A DNA stretch of 64,000 nucleotides from an uncultured Candidatus Neoarthromitus sp. (GCA_937890765.1 CALADQ010000009.1:1-64000), one strand, 5' to 3'. Shown: positions 9,290-18,151, numbered from the stretch's first letter. Made by a program: numbers and translations. Notes: generated by a model from the sequence alone, not told the origin.

Positions 9290-9704
9290 AAATTTGTCTT
9301 TTGTGTCTAACTTGCATAGACTCTCTTAATTCTTGTTTTGTCTTTGACTCTTTTACATTTTTGCATATTATGTTTAGGCGTTCTATTTCACTTTCATAAA
9401 GTTTTATTTTATCAACGTTGTTATCTCTTTTAAAATATTCAAGCTTAACAATAGTTGAATTCATCATGTTATCTATGTAACCTAAAATTGATTTTCTAAT
9501 TTCTTCGATGGAAGTGTTCTCCCAATAATCATCTATTTCCATTGCCTGATTATCCAAATCTTTTTCTTGAAGATTCGCATTGTCTAAATAATCTTCTGTT
9601 TTAACATTTGAAACATTGCTACTTTTGTAAGAACAACTTACGCACAAAGCCGAACAAATTATCGTTCCTATAACTGACAGTAAAAAAATTTTACCTTTTC
9701 TCAT
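9288..9704 (-). CDS. Small predicted lipoprotein, unknown function
   Basis: 138 residues. The basic start, hydrophobic stretch and CVSC lipobox at residues 21-24 indicate a lipid-anchored exported protein. The mature part is highly charged and mostly helical: an acidic first half (YLDNANLQEKDLDNQ) and a C-terminal heptad-like helix of about 60 residues (from EEIRKSILGYID to the end). The ATG has AGGAGG eight bases upstream. It is the last gene of a tight run of minus-strand genes with 9726 and 10352, 21 bases after the previous stop. I do not recognise the family. A coiled-coil partner of the two membrane proteins upstream is a reasonable inference. Confidence 0.6.
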   Translation of the reverse strand: MRKGKIFLLSVIGTIICSALCVSCSYKSSNVSNVKTEDYLDNANLQEKDLDNQAMEIDDYWENTSIEEIRKSILGYIDNMMNSTIVKLEYFKRDNNVDKIKLYESEIERLNIICKNVKESKTKQELRESMQVRHKRQI

Positions 9705-9725
9705 TTTAAATTCCTCCTAGTTTGG

Positions 9726-10346
9726 TTAAGAAATATTTGCGTTTATCAAACAATTTTCTGAATTTCTATCGTTTATTATCATCAATTCGTCATTTAGTCC
9801 ACGTTCAATTCTATAATCTGGTCTATATCCTTCTTCTTCTGGATGTTTTGAAAATATCCAAAGTACTTCTTTCTTTTCGCCGCCGTCGCCAAATATTTGT
9901 TTAAAAAGCCCTTCGAGTTCTTCGGCAAAAACTTTATCCAAATTTTTCACAACAACTTCGCAATGATTAACATCTTCTCCATCTTGTTTGTACTCTAACA
10001 ATTCAAATATTTCGTATGAAAGTTCTTCGCTTTCATTATCTATTTGATGCTTTAAAGTTCTAAACGTATCTTCTTTAAGACTATCATGCAATTCTATTTT
10101 CACAAAATCCCTGTATTCTTTTTTCAAATTACTACGAATTGTATCCTCAAATTTATTTGAAAGTTCTTTGTAAAGCTCATTTTCAACTTCAAGTTTTATC
10201 TTTGACTTCATGCCTCTAAAAATTTTTTGTTTTTCACGTTCTATGTTGTTATTAATTCCGATAATCGCAACAACTAAAGACACAATTGAAACGAACAAAA
10301 ATTTTGACAACTCACTTTTTAAAAAAGATTTCTTCTCTTTGCTCAT
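9726..10346 (-). CDS. Single-pass membrane protein with long helical domain
   Basis: 206 residues from the ATG at 10346, chosen for AGGTG six bases upstream; a GTG three codons earlier overlaps the previous gene. A basic N-terminus and one membrane helix (FLFVSIVSLVVAIIGI, about 17-32) precede an amphipathic, Lys/Glu-rich helical region of about 95 residues, then a smaller mixed domain ending near the C-terminus (VLWIFSKHPEEEGYRPDYRIERGL). No known motif is visible. The middle helix resembles that of the preceding protein in spacing (repeated 'EhxxELhxxh' runs), so the two may be related and may pair. Confidence 0.6.
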   Translation of the reverse strand: MSKEKKSFLKSELSKFLFVSIVSLVVAIIGINNNIEREKQKIFRGMKSKIKLEVENELYKELSNKFEDTIRSNLKKEYRDFVKIELHDSLKEDTFRTLKHQIDNESEELSYEIFELLEYKQDGEDVNHCEVVVKNLDKVFAEELEGLFKQIFGDGGEKKEVLWIFSKHPEEEGYRPDYRIERGLNDELMIINDRNSENCLINANIS

Positions 10347-10351
10347 AAAAT

Positions 10352-10735
10352 TCACCTACTAGTTTTAAAATTAATTCCATCTGAATTGTTTGAATTTATA
10401 TTTGAATATTTGGAGCTAGAATTATTTTTCCACTTTCTTTCTCCACGAATTTCTTTTGTCAAATCGCTTTTAAGATTGTTCATAACCTCTTCCAAAAGTT
10501 CCGTCCTAAGTTCTTGAATAACCGAGGGCTTTAAAGAATCTTTAAGCTTTGATTTAACTTTAAGCTCAACACCTTTCAAAATATCTTCTTTAACATCGCA
10601 CTTGTAATTTGTGAGCATATATCTAGACGATTCAGCTCTAACAAAATTTATAATTGGGACTTGTATTATACATGAAAACGTCAATATAACAACTGGGATG
10701 ATGCCATATTTAAATTTTAATTTTGAAAACTTCAT
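10352..10735 (-). CDS. Small membrane-anchored helical protein
   Basis: 127 residues from the ATG at 10735, which has AGAGGTGG eight bases upstream; a GTG four codons earlier overlaps the SD itself. It has one hydrophobic segment (IIPVVILTFSCIIQVPIINF, about 11-30), then an amphipathic helix (LKGVELKVKSKLKDSL and onward) and an Asn/Ser-rich tail. It is five bases from the next gene, so the two are co-transcribed. The family is unknown. A signal peptide with cleavage near VRA rather than a retained anchor is possible. Confidence 0.55.
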   Translation of the reverse strand: MKFSKLKFKYGIIPVVILTFSCIIQVPIINFVRAESSRYMLTNYKCDVKEDILKGVELKVKSKLKDSLKPSVIQELRTELLEEVMNNLKSDLTKEIRGERKWKNNSSSKYSNINSNNSDGINFKTSR

Positions 10736-10821
10736 ACCAAATTCCACCTCTAAATGAATTTTGTATATATATTTTGGTATTTTTGGTTGATTTTAATACA
10801 CAGAAGAATATTAAAAATTTG

Positions 10822-10865
10822 AAACAAAAAAATATGAAACCCTTAATACTAATTAAAAGTTTCAT
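10822..10865 (-). terminator. Strong terminator after the 10876 lipoprotein gene
   Basis: On the minus strand, 14 bp of stem (ATGAAACTTTTAAT with ATTAAGGGTTTCAT, two G-U pairs) with a 4-base loop is followed by ATTTTTTTG. It separates the 10876 gene from the three-gene run downstream. Confidence 0.85.
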
Positions 10866-10875
10866 TGAAATCAAA

Positions 10876-11439
10876 TTATTTTGTTGTATACAAAAGAATA
10901 TCGCTAAACATAGCATCATTTACATTTTTTATAACCTTTTCATGTCCATCAAATTGAAGTAATAAATCAACTTTTCCATTTGGATATTCAATTCTATCTA
11001 TATTTTTAATTCCTAAAAAATGTATAACTTCTTTTGAATGTCCATTATCTGGAGTAAACACAATAGAATTTCTCGTAACTTCAAAACTTCCTAATACATC
11101 TTCCCCATGAAGATTATATTTTCCGTAATATGTATTTTTAATATTTGATAAATCTTCAGAACTGTCAAAAGAATATTTCGATTCGCTCTTTATATCTTCA
11201 AAACTCTTATTTTGTGAAAAATTATTTTCAAAATCATTTTCTTTTCTCACATTGTCAAAATTTATTTCTTCTTGTTTTTCTTCTAAAGATACCTTTTTTG
11301 TTGCATGATTTTTATTTACGTTAACAGCATTTTTAGTTGGAGATGATTTTGAACAACTCATCAAAAGTAGAAGCACCAAAGTTAAACAAAATATTAGAAT
11401 TGGTTTTGTTATACCCAATCGTTCTTTATCTCTATTCAT
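10876..11439 (-). CDS. Predicted lipoprotein, unknown function
   Basis: 187 residues. A positively charged N-terminus and hydrophobic segment end in LLMSC, a good lipobox, so the product should be lipid-anchored outside the membrane. A low-complexity Lys/Asn/Glu linker of about 85 residues leads to a C-terminal globular domain of about 80 residues starting at YYGKYNLHGEDVLG, with strands such as SIVFTPDNGHSKEVIHFLG and KVDLLLQFDGHEKV. This looks like a small beta-barrel or lipocalin-like fold, but that is only an impression. The ATG has AAGGAG nine bases upstream. A strong terminator makes it a separate unit. Confidence 0.6.
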   Translation of the reverse strand: MNRDKERLGITKPILIFCLTLVLLLLMSCSKSSPTKNAVNVNKNHATKKVSLEEKQEEINFDNVRKENDFENNFSQNKSFEDIKSESKYSFDSSEDLSNIKNTYYGKYNLHGEDVLGSFEVTRNSIVFTPDNGHSKEVIHFLGIKNIDRIEYPNGKVDLLLQFDGHEKVIKNVNDAMFSDILLYTTK

Positions 11440-11593
11440 TTTTTATTTTCTCCTTCCTTATAATAATAATTTTTGTTATAATTAGCTTATTTAAATTAAC
11501 TAAGTATGAAAATATGTATTATATTTCCAAGTTTTTAGTTGTTTTATACAAAACATTTTTAATTTTATTAATTTTGGAGGACTTTTACTTTAA

Positions 11594-12487
11594 ATGAAAT
11601 TAGATATAATAAACGTGGCAACATTTTATGGATGTGACGTGAAAGGTGTTGAACTTGCGCCTAAAATTCTCTGGGATAATAATCTTAAATCTATTTTAGA
11701 AAATTGTAATCACAAAATAAATAGATTTATAGACATTCCAGTTGCAGAAAATTCAGAAAACAAGTTTAAAGAAAGCAAACACATTAAATATTTTGATACA
11801 ATAATTCATTCAGTCGAAGCTTTATCATCAGAAGTCCGTAAAAGCTACTCTGAAAATAATTTTCCATTAATATTGGGCGGAGATCATTCGATTTCTATCG
11901 GTTCTCTCGCTGGTTTCTCAAATGAATTTGAAAATACTGGTGTAATATGGATTGATGCGCATGGAGATTTAAATACGCACATAACTTCTCCTTCTCAAAA
12001 TGCTCACGGTATGCCGTTAGCTTGTGCCATTGGGTGTGGCCACGAGAGATTTACATCAATATTTAAAAAAACAATAAATCCAAATAACGTATTTCTATTT
12101 GGTATACGTTCACTTGATAAAGGTGAAAAAGATTTAATTGTAAATGAAGGGATTCATATTTATGATACAAATTCATTTAAAAAACTGAATCATGATTTAA
12201 TGATAAATACTTTGAAAAAATATGTTGAAAAAAATAAAATAGATAAGTTTCATCTTTCATTTGATATAGACGCCTTCGATCCTGTTTACGTACCCGGAAC
12301 AGGGACGCCTGTTAAAAATGGATTGTATATAGAGGAAATGAAAAATTTCTTAGATAAACTTTTAAGAGCAATAAAAATTGTTTCAATGGATTTTGTTGAA
12401 TTTAATCCTCTTTTAGACAAAAATAATGCAACTTTAAATTTATGCCTTGATATGTTAGAATTCGTATTTAGGAGGATAAACAATTAA
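11594..12487 (+). CDS. rocF: Arginase / agmatinase-family hydrolase (arginase-like)
   Basis: 297 residues, normal arginase length. Arginase splits arginine into ornithine and urea with a binuclear manganese centre. All metal-binding motifs are present: GGDHS (about 95-99), DAHGD (about 121-125), and SFDIDAFDP (about 222-230) followed by PGTGTP, with a conserved FVEFNP near the end. The GGDHS and PGTGTPVKNGL context fits RocF-type arginase better than agmatinase. GGAGGA lies 12 bases before the ATG. The stop codon shares a base with the start of the exonuclease gene. No other arginine genes are nearby, so the role (nitrogen release or ornithine supply) is not shown. Confidence 0.88.
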   Translation: MKLDIINVATFYGCDVKGVELAPKILWDNNLKSILENCNHKINRFIDIPVAENSENKFKESKHIKYFDTIIHSVEALSSEVRKSYSENNFPLILGGDHSISIGSLAGFSNEFENTGVIWIDAHGDLNTHITSPSQNAHGMPLACAIGCGHERFTSIFKKTINPNNVFLFGIRSLDKGEKDLIVNEGIHIYDTNSFKKLNHDLMINTLKKYVEKNKIDKFHLSFDIDAFDPVYVPGTGTPVKNGLYIEEMKNFLDKLLRAIKIVSMDFVEFNPLLDKNNATLNLCLDMLEFVFRRINN

Positions 12488-13101
12488 TGAAATTAGTTTT
12501 TTTAGACACGGAAACCAGCGATAAATCACCTGGACAAATTTGTCAATTGACTTACATAATTTACGATACAAATCCCCAAACTCAACATGACAAAGTAAAG
12601 GCTAAAAATTTTTTCTTCACAGTAGATTATGTTTCTGAAATGGCGTACAATGTTCACGGATTTGATTCTGAAAGTTTAAAAACCTTAAGTGGAAATCTTA
12701 AATTCAAAGATATCTACAAATTATTTAAAAAAGATTTGCTTGAAAGTGATTTTATAATAGGACACAACGTGAATTTCGATATCAGCTTTTTAAGAAAAGA
12801 GTTTGAACGAATTGACATAAAGTTTGAACCTAAAAATTTATTTTGCTCAATGAACTATTTTAAAAATATTTTAAAACTTAAAAGTTCAATAGGAACTATA
12901 AAAACTCCAAAGCTCTCTGAACTTTTATCTTATTTAAAAATTAACGATGAGGAAATCATAAGTTCAACTCAAAAATTTTTTGATAATGACGATTCGTATT
13001 TTCACGATGCAAGATTTGACACAACAGCGTTATATTTGGCAATTATAAAATCTATAAAATTAAATTTAATTTCTAAAGGATATTTTTCAAGCCAACTTTA
13101 A
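12487..13101 (+). CDS. DEDDh 3'-5' exonuclease (RNase T/DnaQ family)
   Basis: 204 residues, a stand-alone exonuclease domain. The four acidic residues and the histidine are visible: FLDTETS (residues 5-11), IGHNVNFDISFL (about 93-104) and DSYFHDARFDTTALY (about 163-177). This family removes nucleotides from 3' ends of DNA or RNA using two metal ions. It lacks polymerase or BRCT domains, so it is not PolC itself. Close relatives are called DNA polymerase III epsilon-like; the substrate cannot be told from sequence. AGGAGG inside the arginase end provides the SD, and the two genes overlap by one base, so they are co-translated. Confidence 0.85.
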   Translation: MKLVFLDTETSDKSPGQICQLTYIIYDTNPQTQHDKVKAKNFFFTVDYVSEMAYNVHGFDSESLKTLSGNLKFKDIYKLFKKDLLESDFIIGHNVNFDISFLRKEFERIDIKFEPKNLFCSMNYFKNILKLKSSIGTIKTPKLSELLSYLKINDEEIISSTQKFFDNDDSYFHDARFDTTALYLAIIKSIKLNLISKGYFSSQL

Positions 13102-13106
13102 AATCA

Positions 13107-13141
13107 CAAAAAAAGAATGCAACAAAATTAATGTTGCATTC
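13107..13141. terminator. Bidirectional terminator
   Basis: GAATGCAACA and TGTTGCATTC form a 10-bp stem with a 7-base loop. Seven A on the left give the minus-strand T-run; TTTATTTTTT on the right serves the plus strand. It ends both the exonuclease operon and the converging lipoprotein gene. Confidence 0.85.
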
Positions 13142-13144
13142 CAT

Positions 13145-13627
13145 TTATTTTTTACCTATGCTTTCAAGTTTAGAAACTATTTTGCTAGCATCATCAGCTA
13201 TAACATATCCTTTAATATTACCGAAAGAAAATTTCTTAGCACCTTTAACCAACTCATATTGGTCTGGCAAATAAGTTTTCCAAGTTGTATCCAAATCTTT
13301 CAATCTCTTCTCAATAGCCTTATCAATTTCTTTTGATTGTTGATCTGATGAAAATTTAAAAATCCCAACTTCAGTAGCCTTAATATTCATTATACTAATG
13401 TAAACTGCAGCATCATCAAAATCAGAACTTTTTATTCCCATTAAAGCACTAAGCTCACTAGGAGAAACTTTCTCAAGATTTCCTAACTCAATTCCTTTAA
13501 CTGCTGTTTGATAAATCTCATCTGCTGACATAGTAACTTTTGAACCTGAACCACCAAAACAAGAAGTCATAACTCCAAAGCAAAAAACAAAAACAAATAA
13601 CATAGAAATATTTCTAATAAATTTCAT
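13145..13627 (-). CDS. DUF4358 lipoprotein
   Basis: 160 residues from the ATG at 13627, which has AGGAG eight bases upstream. The signal peptide ends in VMTSC, a good lipobox. The mature part matches DUF4358: MSADEIYQTAVKGIE, a SALMGIKSSDFDD block, a strand pair (EVGIFKFSSD) and a C-terminal KGYVIADDAS ... IVSKLESI. The family is common in Clostridia, always extracytoplasmic, with no established function. A decayed second copy lies immediately downstream of the promoter side (13649-13945). Confidence 0.75.
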   Translation of the reverse strand: MKFIRNISMLFVFVFCFGVMTSCFGGSGSKVTMSADEIYQTAVKGIELGNLEKVSPSELSALMGIKSSDFDDAAVYISIMNIKATEVGIFKFSSDQQSKEIDKAIEKRLKDLDTTWKTYLPDQYELVKGAKKFSFGNIKGYVIADDASKIVSKLESIGKK

Positions 13628-13648
13628 ATACATCACTCCTAAAAATTA

Positions 13649-13945
13649 TTTATTTATATTAGAAATTATATCATTAGCATCTTTAGAAATTACATACCCT
13701 TTAAATTTTCCAGCTGCAAATTTCTTAACCTTTTTAACAAATTCATACCTCTCTGACAAATAAGTCTTATATTTTTATCAAGATATTTTAACCATCACTC
13801 TATCGCATCATCATCTCTTACTTTTGATTTTTAATTTTTAAACCCTATCCATCACGATTATGTAAAAAAATTCATCTCACATATCTAAAATAACAACTTA
13901 TATGTTCGATTTCGCCACCAGATAATTTATTAAAATCTTCATTAA
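13649..13945 (-). pseudogene. Decayed DUF4358 lipoprotein paralog
   Basis: Minus-strand translation gives pieces that align with the adjacent DUF4358 protein. The last 43 codons read YLSERYEFVKKVKKF then AGKFKGYVISKDAND, versus YLPDQYELVKGAKKF and GNIKGYVIADDAS in the intact gene. Upstream, DDDAIE-stop-WLKYLDKN continues the match in another frame, and FNKLSGGEIEHI matches LEKVSPSELSAL further up. So there is at least one in-frame stop (near 13800) and at least one frameshift. No signal peptide or SD is left. It is a tandem duplicate in decay; the boundaries are approximate. The rest of the 13946-14018 stretch holds nothing I can name. Confidence 0.75.
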
Positions 13946-14018
13946 AATTACATTCCTCCCTTCTTCCATCAATCTTATTCTTGTCATATTAAATTATTTT
14001 TATGCACAAACTTAAAAA

Positions 14019-14048
14019 ACAAAAAAACACCGATAAGTTTAACGGTGT
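14019..14048 (-). terminator. Terminator after pfkA
   Basis: On the minus strand, ACACCG and CGGTGT form a stem with a 10-base loop, followed by TTTTTTTG. Confidence 0.8.
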
Positions 14049-14054
14049 TCAATA

Positions 14055-15149
14055 TCAATCTCCAAATCCTATTCCCATGCTCTTAGATATTTTAATAAGC
14101 TCATGATTTGGATCAACATACTTTTCTTTTCCTATAACATCCTCAAGACTAACATAAAAAATTTCATCACCCTTAAGGCAAACCATATTTCCAAACTTAC
14201 CTTCATTTACAAGTCTAGCTGCAGCAGCCCCATATCTAGTAGACAAAACTCTATCATAAGTAGATGTATTCCCACCTCTTTGAATATGTCCGAGTATAGT
14301 AGATCTAACTTCTTGATCTTTAATTCTCTTTTCCAATTCATTTGCTATTTTATTTGCAATTCCACCAAATCTTATTGGATCTGGAGAATCTTCAACAACC
14401 TTAGCAACAACAGTCTCACCTGTAATTGATTTCGCCCCTTCAGAAACTACAATTAAAGTATGCTTATATCCCTTAGCTTTTCTCTCTTCTATTTTTTCAA
14501 CAATTTTATCTAAACTATATGGTATTTCTGGAATCAAAATTACGTGGGCATCCCCTGCTATTCCAGAATGAAGAGCAATCCATCCTGCATTTCTTCCCAT
14601 AACTTCAGCAATCAAAATTCTATGATGGGATTCAGCAGTAGTATGAAGCCTATCTAAACAATCAGTAACTATACCTACAGCAGTATTAAATCCAAATGTA
14701 AAATCAGTCGATCCTAGATCATTATCAATCGTTTTAGGAACTCCTATAACATTTATTCCTTTCCTAGAAAAATCCCTAGCAGACGTTAAAGTTCCATCTC
14801 CACCAACTATAACCAAAGCATCTACATTTTCCTTTTTTAGATTTTCTACAGCAACATCTGAAACATCTTTCTTAACTTTCTTTCCATTTTCCTCAACTAA
14901 ATAATCAAAAAGATTGTCTTTGTTTGAACTCCAAAGTATAGTTCCACCCTTATGTAATATACCATCAACTGTATCAATATCCAAATTTATATAATGGTTA
15001 TTATATAAACCTCTATACCCAAATCTGTAACCTATAACCTCGTAACCATATTCCAAAATAGCTGTCTTAGTTACCGCTCTTATAACTGCATTAAGTCCTG
15101 GACAATCTCCTCCACCTGTAAGTAAAGCAATTTTCTTAACTTGATTCAT
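14055..15149 (-). CDS. pfkA: 6-phosphofructokinase
   Basis: 364 residues from the ATG at 15149, preceded by GAGGAGG at six bases; an earlier in-frame start lacks an SD. It phosphorylates fructose 6-phosphate in glycolysis. Motifs are LLTGGGDCPGLNAVIRAV at the N-terminus, GGDGTLTSA (phosphoryl-donor loop), GVPKTIDNDL (catalytic loop) and MGRNAGWIAL. The combination of Gly after GGD with Lys in PKTIDND is that of the 'mixed-substrate' long-chain group rather than the E. coli type (PGTIDND). In that group, Gly in the donor loop is usually linked with ATP and Asp with pyrophosphate, so ATP use is likely but not certain. It is a single-gene unit with its own promoter and terminator. Confidence 0.92.
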   Translation of the reverse strand: MNQVKKIALLTGGGDCPGLNAVIRAVTKTAILEYGYEVIGYRFGYRGLYNNHYINLDIDTVDGILHKGGTILWSSNKDNLFDYLVEENGKKVKKDVSDVAVENLKKENVDALVIVGGDGTLTSARDFSRKGINVIGVPKTIDNDLGSTDFTFGFNTAVGIVTDCLDRLHTTAESHHRILIAEVMGRNAGWIALHSGIAGDAHVILIPEIPYSLDKIVEKIEERKAKGYKHTLIVVSEGAKSITGETVVAKVVEDSPDPIRFGGIANKIANELEKRIKDQEVRSTILGHIQRGGNTSTYDRVLSTRYGAAAARLVNEGKFGNMVCLKGDEIFYVSLEDVIGKEKYVDPNHELIKISKSMGIGFGD

Positions 15150-15185
15150 AGTAATCCTCCTCGTATCTGAGTACAACTATCGTTT

Positions 15186-15214
15186 ATTTTAACATAAATG
15201 ACAATTAATGTAAA
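15186..15214 (-). promoter_or_regulatory. Promoter of pfkA
   Basis: On the minus strand, TTTACA (15214-15209), a 17-base spacer and TAAAAT (15191-15186), both five of six matches to consensus, lie about 37 bases before the start codon. Confidence 0.7.
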
Positions 15215-15233
15215 CAATTATTAATTCATTTAT

Positions 15234-16070
15234 TTAGACCTTAATTATGTTAAAAGAAACTAATATAATTAATAAAATAGCAACAACTATTCTGTAATAT
15301 GAAAAATATTTCATTGGATATTTCTTTAAAAATTTAATAAATTTATCTACAACGAGAAGTGCAACTATAAATGCAACCATAAATCCAACAATAAGTGCTA
15401 TGGCATGATTAGATGTAAAGTTTATATAATCCATATCAAAAAGTTCATAAACAGATGCTCCTAACATTGTTGGAATAGCTAAAAAAAATGAAAATTCTGC
15501 CGCAAGTTTAGTAGAACATCCGAAAATCCAGGCTCCTGATATAGTTGAAGAAGACCTACTCATTCCTGGCCAAAGAGATAAAACTTGAAAAAATCCTATT
15601 CCTATTGCTTGAGTCAAACTAACATCCTTAATATTATCAGTTTTATGAGATATCCTTCCATTCGAAAAATATTTTTCGACAAACAAAAGTATTAATGCCC
15701 CCACAACTAATCCAATCGATACACTAAATGAATTAAACAATTTCGTTTTTATAAAATCATTTATAAGCACACCTATTATAGCTGAAGGTAAAAAGGCAAT
15801 TAATATGTAAAACCACATTTTAAAACCATAATCTTTTAAATTAATTATAGAATCTACAATTCTTTTTCTATACAAAATTACAATTGCAAGTATAGCACCT
15901 AGTTGTATGACAACTTCATACATATTTACAAAGCTTACATTTGCTGTTTCTGAAAATCTTATTAAATCACTTACAATTATCATGTGTCCTGTTGATGAAA
16001 CTGGTAAAAATTCTGTTATTCCCTCAATAATAGCAATAATTATCGATTTCAAAATTAGTAAAATTTCCAA
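15234..16070 (-). CDS. uppP: Undecaprenyl-diphosphatase
   Basis: 278 residues from a TTG start at 16070 with AGGGGG six to seven bases upstream. It dephosphorylates undecaprenyl diphosphate to recycle the lipid carrier for cell-wall synthesis, and overexpression of this family gives bacitracin resistance. The two catalytic signatures are present: EGITEFLPVSSTGH near the N-terminus and GMSRSSSTISGA near the middle. About eight membrane helices are predicted by eye. It stands alone between pfkA and the TPR protein gene. No obvious terminator lies between uppP and pfkA, so read-through into pfkA is possible. Confidence 0.95.
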   Translation of the reverse strand: MEILLILKSIIIAIIEGITEFLPVSSTGHMIIVSDLIRFSETANVSFVNMYEVVIQLGAILAIVILYRKRIVDSIINLKDYGFKMWFYILIAFLPSAIIGVLINDFIKTKLFNSFSVSIGLVVGALILLFVEKYFSNGRISHKTDNIKDVSLTQAIGIGFFQVLSLWPGMSRSSSTISGAWIFGCSTKLAAEFSFFLAIPTMLGASVYELFDMDYINFTSNHAIALIVGFMVAFIVALLVVDKFIKFLKKYPMKYFSYYRIVVAILLIILVSFNIIKV

Positions 16071-16153
16071 ACTTTTTCCCCCTAACAAAACTCATTAAAT
16101 TATTTTATACACAGTTATTATATTATCATTTCATTAATCATAATATTGTTAAA

Positions 16154-16188
16154 TTAAAAAAAACTTTAAGTTTAAAAACTTAAAGTTT
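16154..16188 (-). terminator. Terminator after the TPR protein gene
   Basis: AAACTTTAAG and CTTAAAGTTT form a perfect 10-bp stem (loop of eight bases), followed on the minus strand by a T-run. Confidence 0.8.
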
Positions 16189-16194
16189 TAAAAT

Positions 16195-18069
16195 TTAATA
16201 TAAATAATCTATAAAAGGTATCTCATCACTCTTTACTTTTCCTTCTCCTTCATCGTATATAGATTCAAGTTTAAAGTAATTTTCTCTTATTATCAAAGCT
16301 TCGTAATCACTATAACTATCATTTAAATTTTCATATGCAGCTTTCATATTAGAAAAAGCTCTGGACACATCTTTTTCTATATTTGCATAATACGCTGCTG
16401 CATTATTTAAATTTAAAATATCTTTTGAATCGAGGGAATAAGCTTTTCTTATATTTTCTATTCCTTCTTCAGTTTCATCCATTCTTATTAGCAAAACTCC
16501 AAGAGCTCTATAATAAATAGATTTTTCATTTAATTTTATCGCCGAATAAAATTCTTCTTTTGCATCATTATCTTTTCGCTGATCCACATAAATTTTACCC
16601 AGTTTATATCTTAAATCAGATTCATATATAGAAAGTTTACTTGAAGATTCTAGTATGTCTATTGCTTTCTCAATATCATTGAAATTTTCAGTATATTTAG
16701 TAACAAAACGATTATCTATATTTGTATTTATTAAATCTAATAATTTCATTTTCAAATAAAAATAATTTATATTTATGGATTTATTTTGATCCAATAACAT
16801 GTTTAACAATATATAATAATTTTCGCCAAAATCACTATTTAAAGCTATGCTTTGCTTAACGTAATTCATAGCATCATTATAATTATTTATGTCTAAACTA
16901 TATTTTGCCAAAGCATAGTAAACATCAAAATTTTTATTTTGCAAACCATTAAGCTCGTTTGCAATTCTATTTGCTTCATCAAATCTCGAAGCTATTGTTA
17001 ATATGTTTAGTTTAACTATCTTTGGTAATGTTTCGTTAGGATATTTTTTCATAACGTCAAAAATATCTTCAACATTTTCTTTTGTTCTCGATAAATCATT
17101 TTGATTTGCTCGAGCTCTTATTAGTTTTAAAATTTCATTATTTGTCTTTTCTTCAATAAATTTGTTTAATATTTTATTGAACTCATTTATGTCATAAGCA
17201 CTTAGCATATCTATAACGCCCAATGTGTAAATGTTGTTCACATCTTTCTCTAAAGCTTTTTCCAAAGCAATAACTGCATTGTCTAATCTTTTAAACAAAA
17301 TGCTCAGTCTTGCGTAAGACAATATAGCTTCAACATTTTCCATCGATGACAAATCCATTAAAGAATAAACGTGACTTGCGTCATCATTTTTTCCAGACAA
17401 TAACAAGTATTCTATATTTCTTTGAATAAATAACTCTTCCGTATTGTGAGAACTCATGTAATGATCTATTACTCTTTTCGCATCGTCCAAACTATTTATT
17501 AAAATAAAGCTATCAATCAATTTGTAAATATTTTTATTGTGTTCTTCGGTATTTTTAACGAGCGTAACTTGATCAAGTTTATTTTTTATTTTATTAAGCT
17601 CCTCTTTAGCTTGGTCAATGTTGTTTATGCTACTCAACAATGTTACTAATTCAAAATGATTATCAAAAGAACTATTTAAACTAGATCTGTATCCTTCGAT
17701 TAAAGTTTTAAAATCTCCTTGAACAATATAATCAATAGGATTATTAATAGAATTTATTAATTCTTTTTTATCATCTATCTTGTTGACGAACACATCTATA
17801 TTTTTTTGTATTATTTCACTACCACCAACAGAATTGAAAGATAAAATAACCGCAACAAAAACTATAACGAAAGCAGAAAACTTTTTGTAAAAATCATTCG
17901 ACCTAAACGCTTTAAAATTTTTTCTAATCTTCCTCTCCCTCAAATGATTTATTATTTCATAAGGGGACATGTTTTCAAAATTAAATGAATTTTTCTTCCT
18001 ATGTACAATTTTATTTAATCTATTAAAGTGGACCTCTATGTTGTCCTCATCATGTTCAAATTTTTTCAT
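16195..18069 (-). CDS. Membrane-anchored TPR protein
   Basis: 624 residues from the ATG at 18069; the SD is weak (GTGGGG). A basic, Asn-rich cytoplasmic segment of about 60 residues is followed by one membrane helix (FSAFVIVFVAVILSF). The remaining 540 residues are tandem helical repeats of the tetratricopeptide type, clearest near the end (a repeat starting YRALGVLLIRMDETEEG and one starting LNNAAAYYANIEKD) and in the middle (ALAKYSLDINNYNDAMNYV). Such proteins act as scaffolds for protein complexes, here probably outside the membrane if the first segment stays inside. It is divergent from the unknown membrane protein and murT/gatD operon, so a cell-envelope role is plausible but inferred. 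Confidence 0.7.
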   Translation of the reverse strand: MKKFEHDEDNIEVHFNRLNKIVHRKKNSFNFENMSPYEIINHLRERKIRKNFKAFRSNDFYKKFSAFVIVFVAVILSFNSVGGSEIIQKNIDVFVNKIDDKKELINSINNPIDYIVQGDFKTLIEGYRSSLNSSFDNHFELVTLLSSINNIDQAKEELNKIKNKLDQVTLVKNTEEHNKNIYKLIDSFILINSLDDAKRVIDHYMSSHNTEELFIQRNIEYLLLSGKNDDASHVYSLMDLSSMENVEAILSYARLSILFKRLDNAVIALEKALEKDVNNIYTLGVIDMLSAYDINEFNKILNKFIEEKTNNEILKLIRARANQNDLSRTKENVEDIFDVMKKYPNETLPKIVKLNILTIASRFDEANRIANELNGLQNKNFDVYYALAKYSLDINNYNDAMNYVKQSIALNSDFGENYYILLNMLLDQNKSININYFYLKMKLLDLINTNIDNRFVTKYTENFNDIEKAIDILESSSKLSIYESDLRYKLGKIYVDQRKDNDAKEEFYSAIKLNEKSIYYRALGVLLIRMDETEEGIENIRKAYSLDSKDILNLNNAAAYYANIEKDVSRAFSNMKAAYENLNDSYSDYEALIIRENYFKLESIYDEGEGKVKSDEIPFIDYLY

Positions 18070-18151
18070 TATAAAAACCCCACTCAACTACATTTTTAAT
18101 ATTTAGTTTGAGAATACTACAAACAAATTATTTTCTAAGGTGGATATGTTT

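Noticed and set aside
10723..10962. Plus-strand frame across the 10736-10875 gap
   Set aside because: It overlaps two minus-strand genes with good SDs and contains the strong minus-strand terminator; it has no SD.
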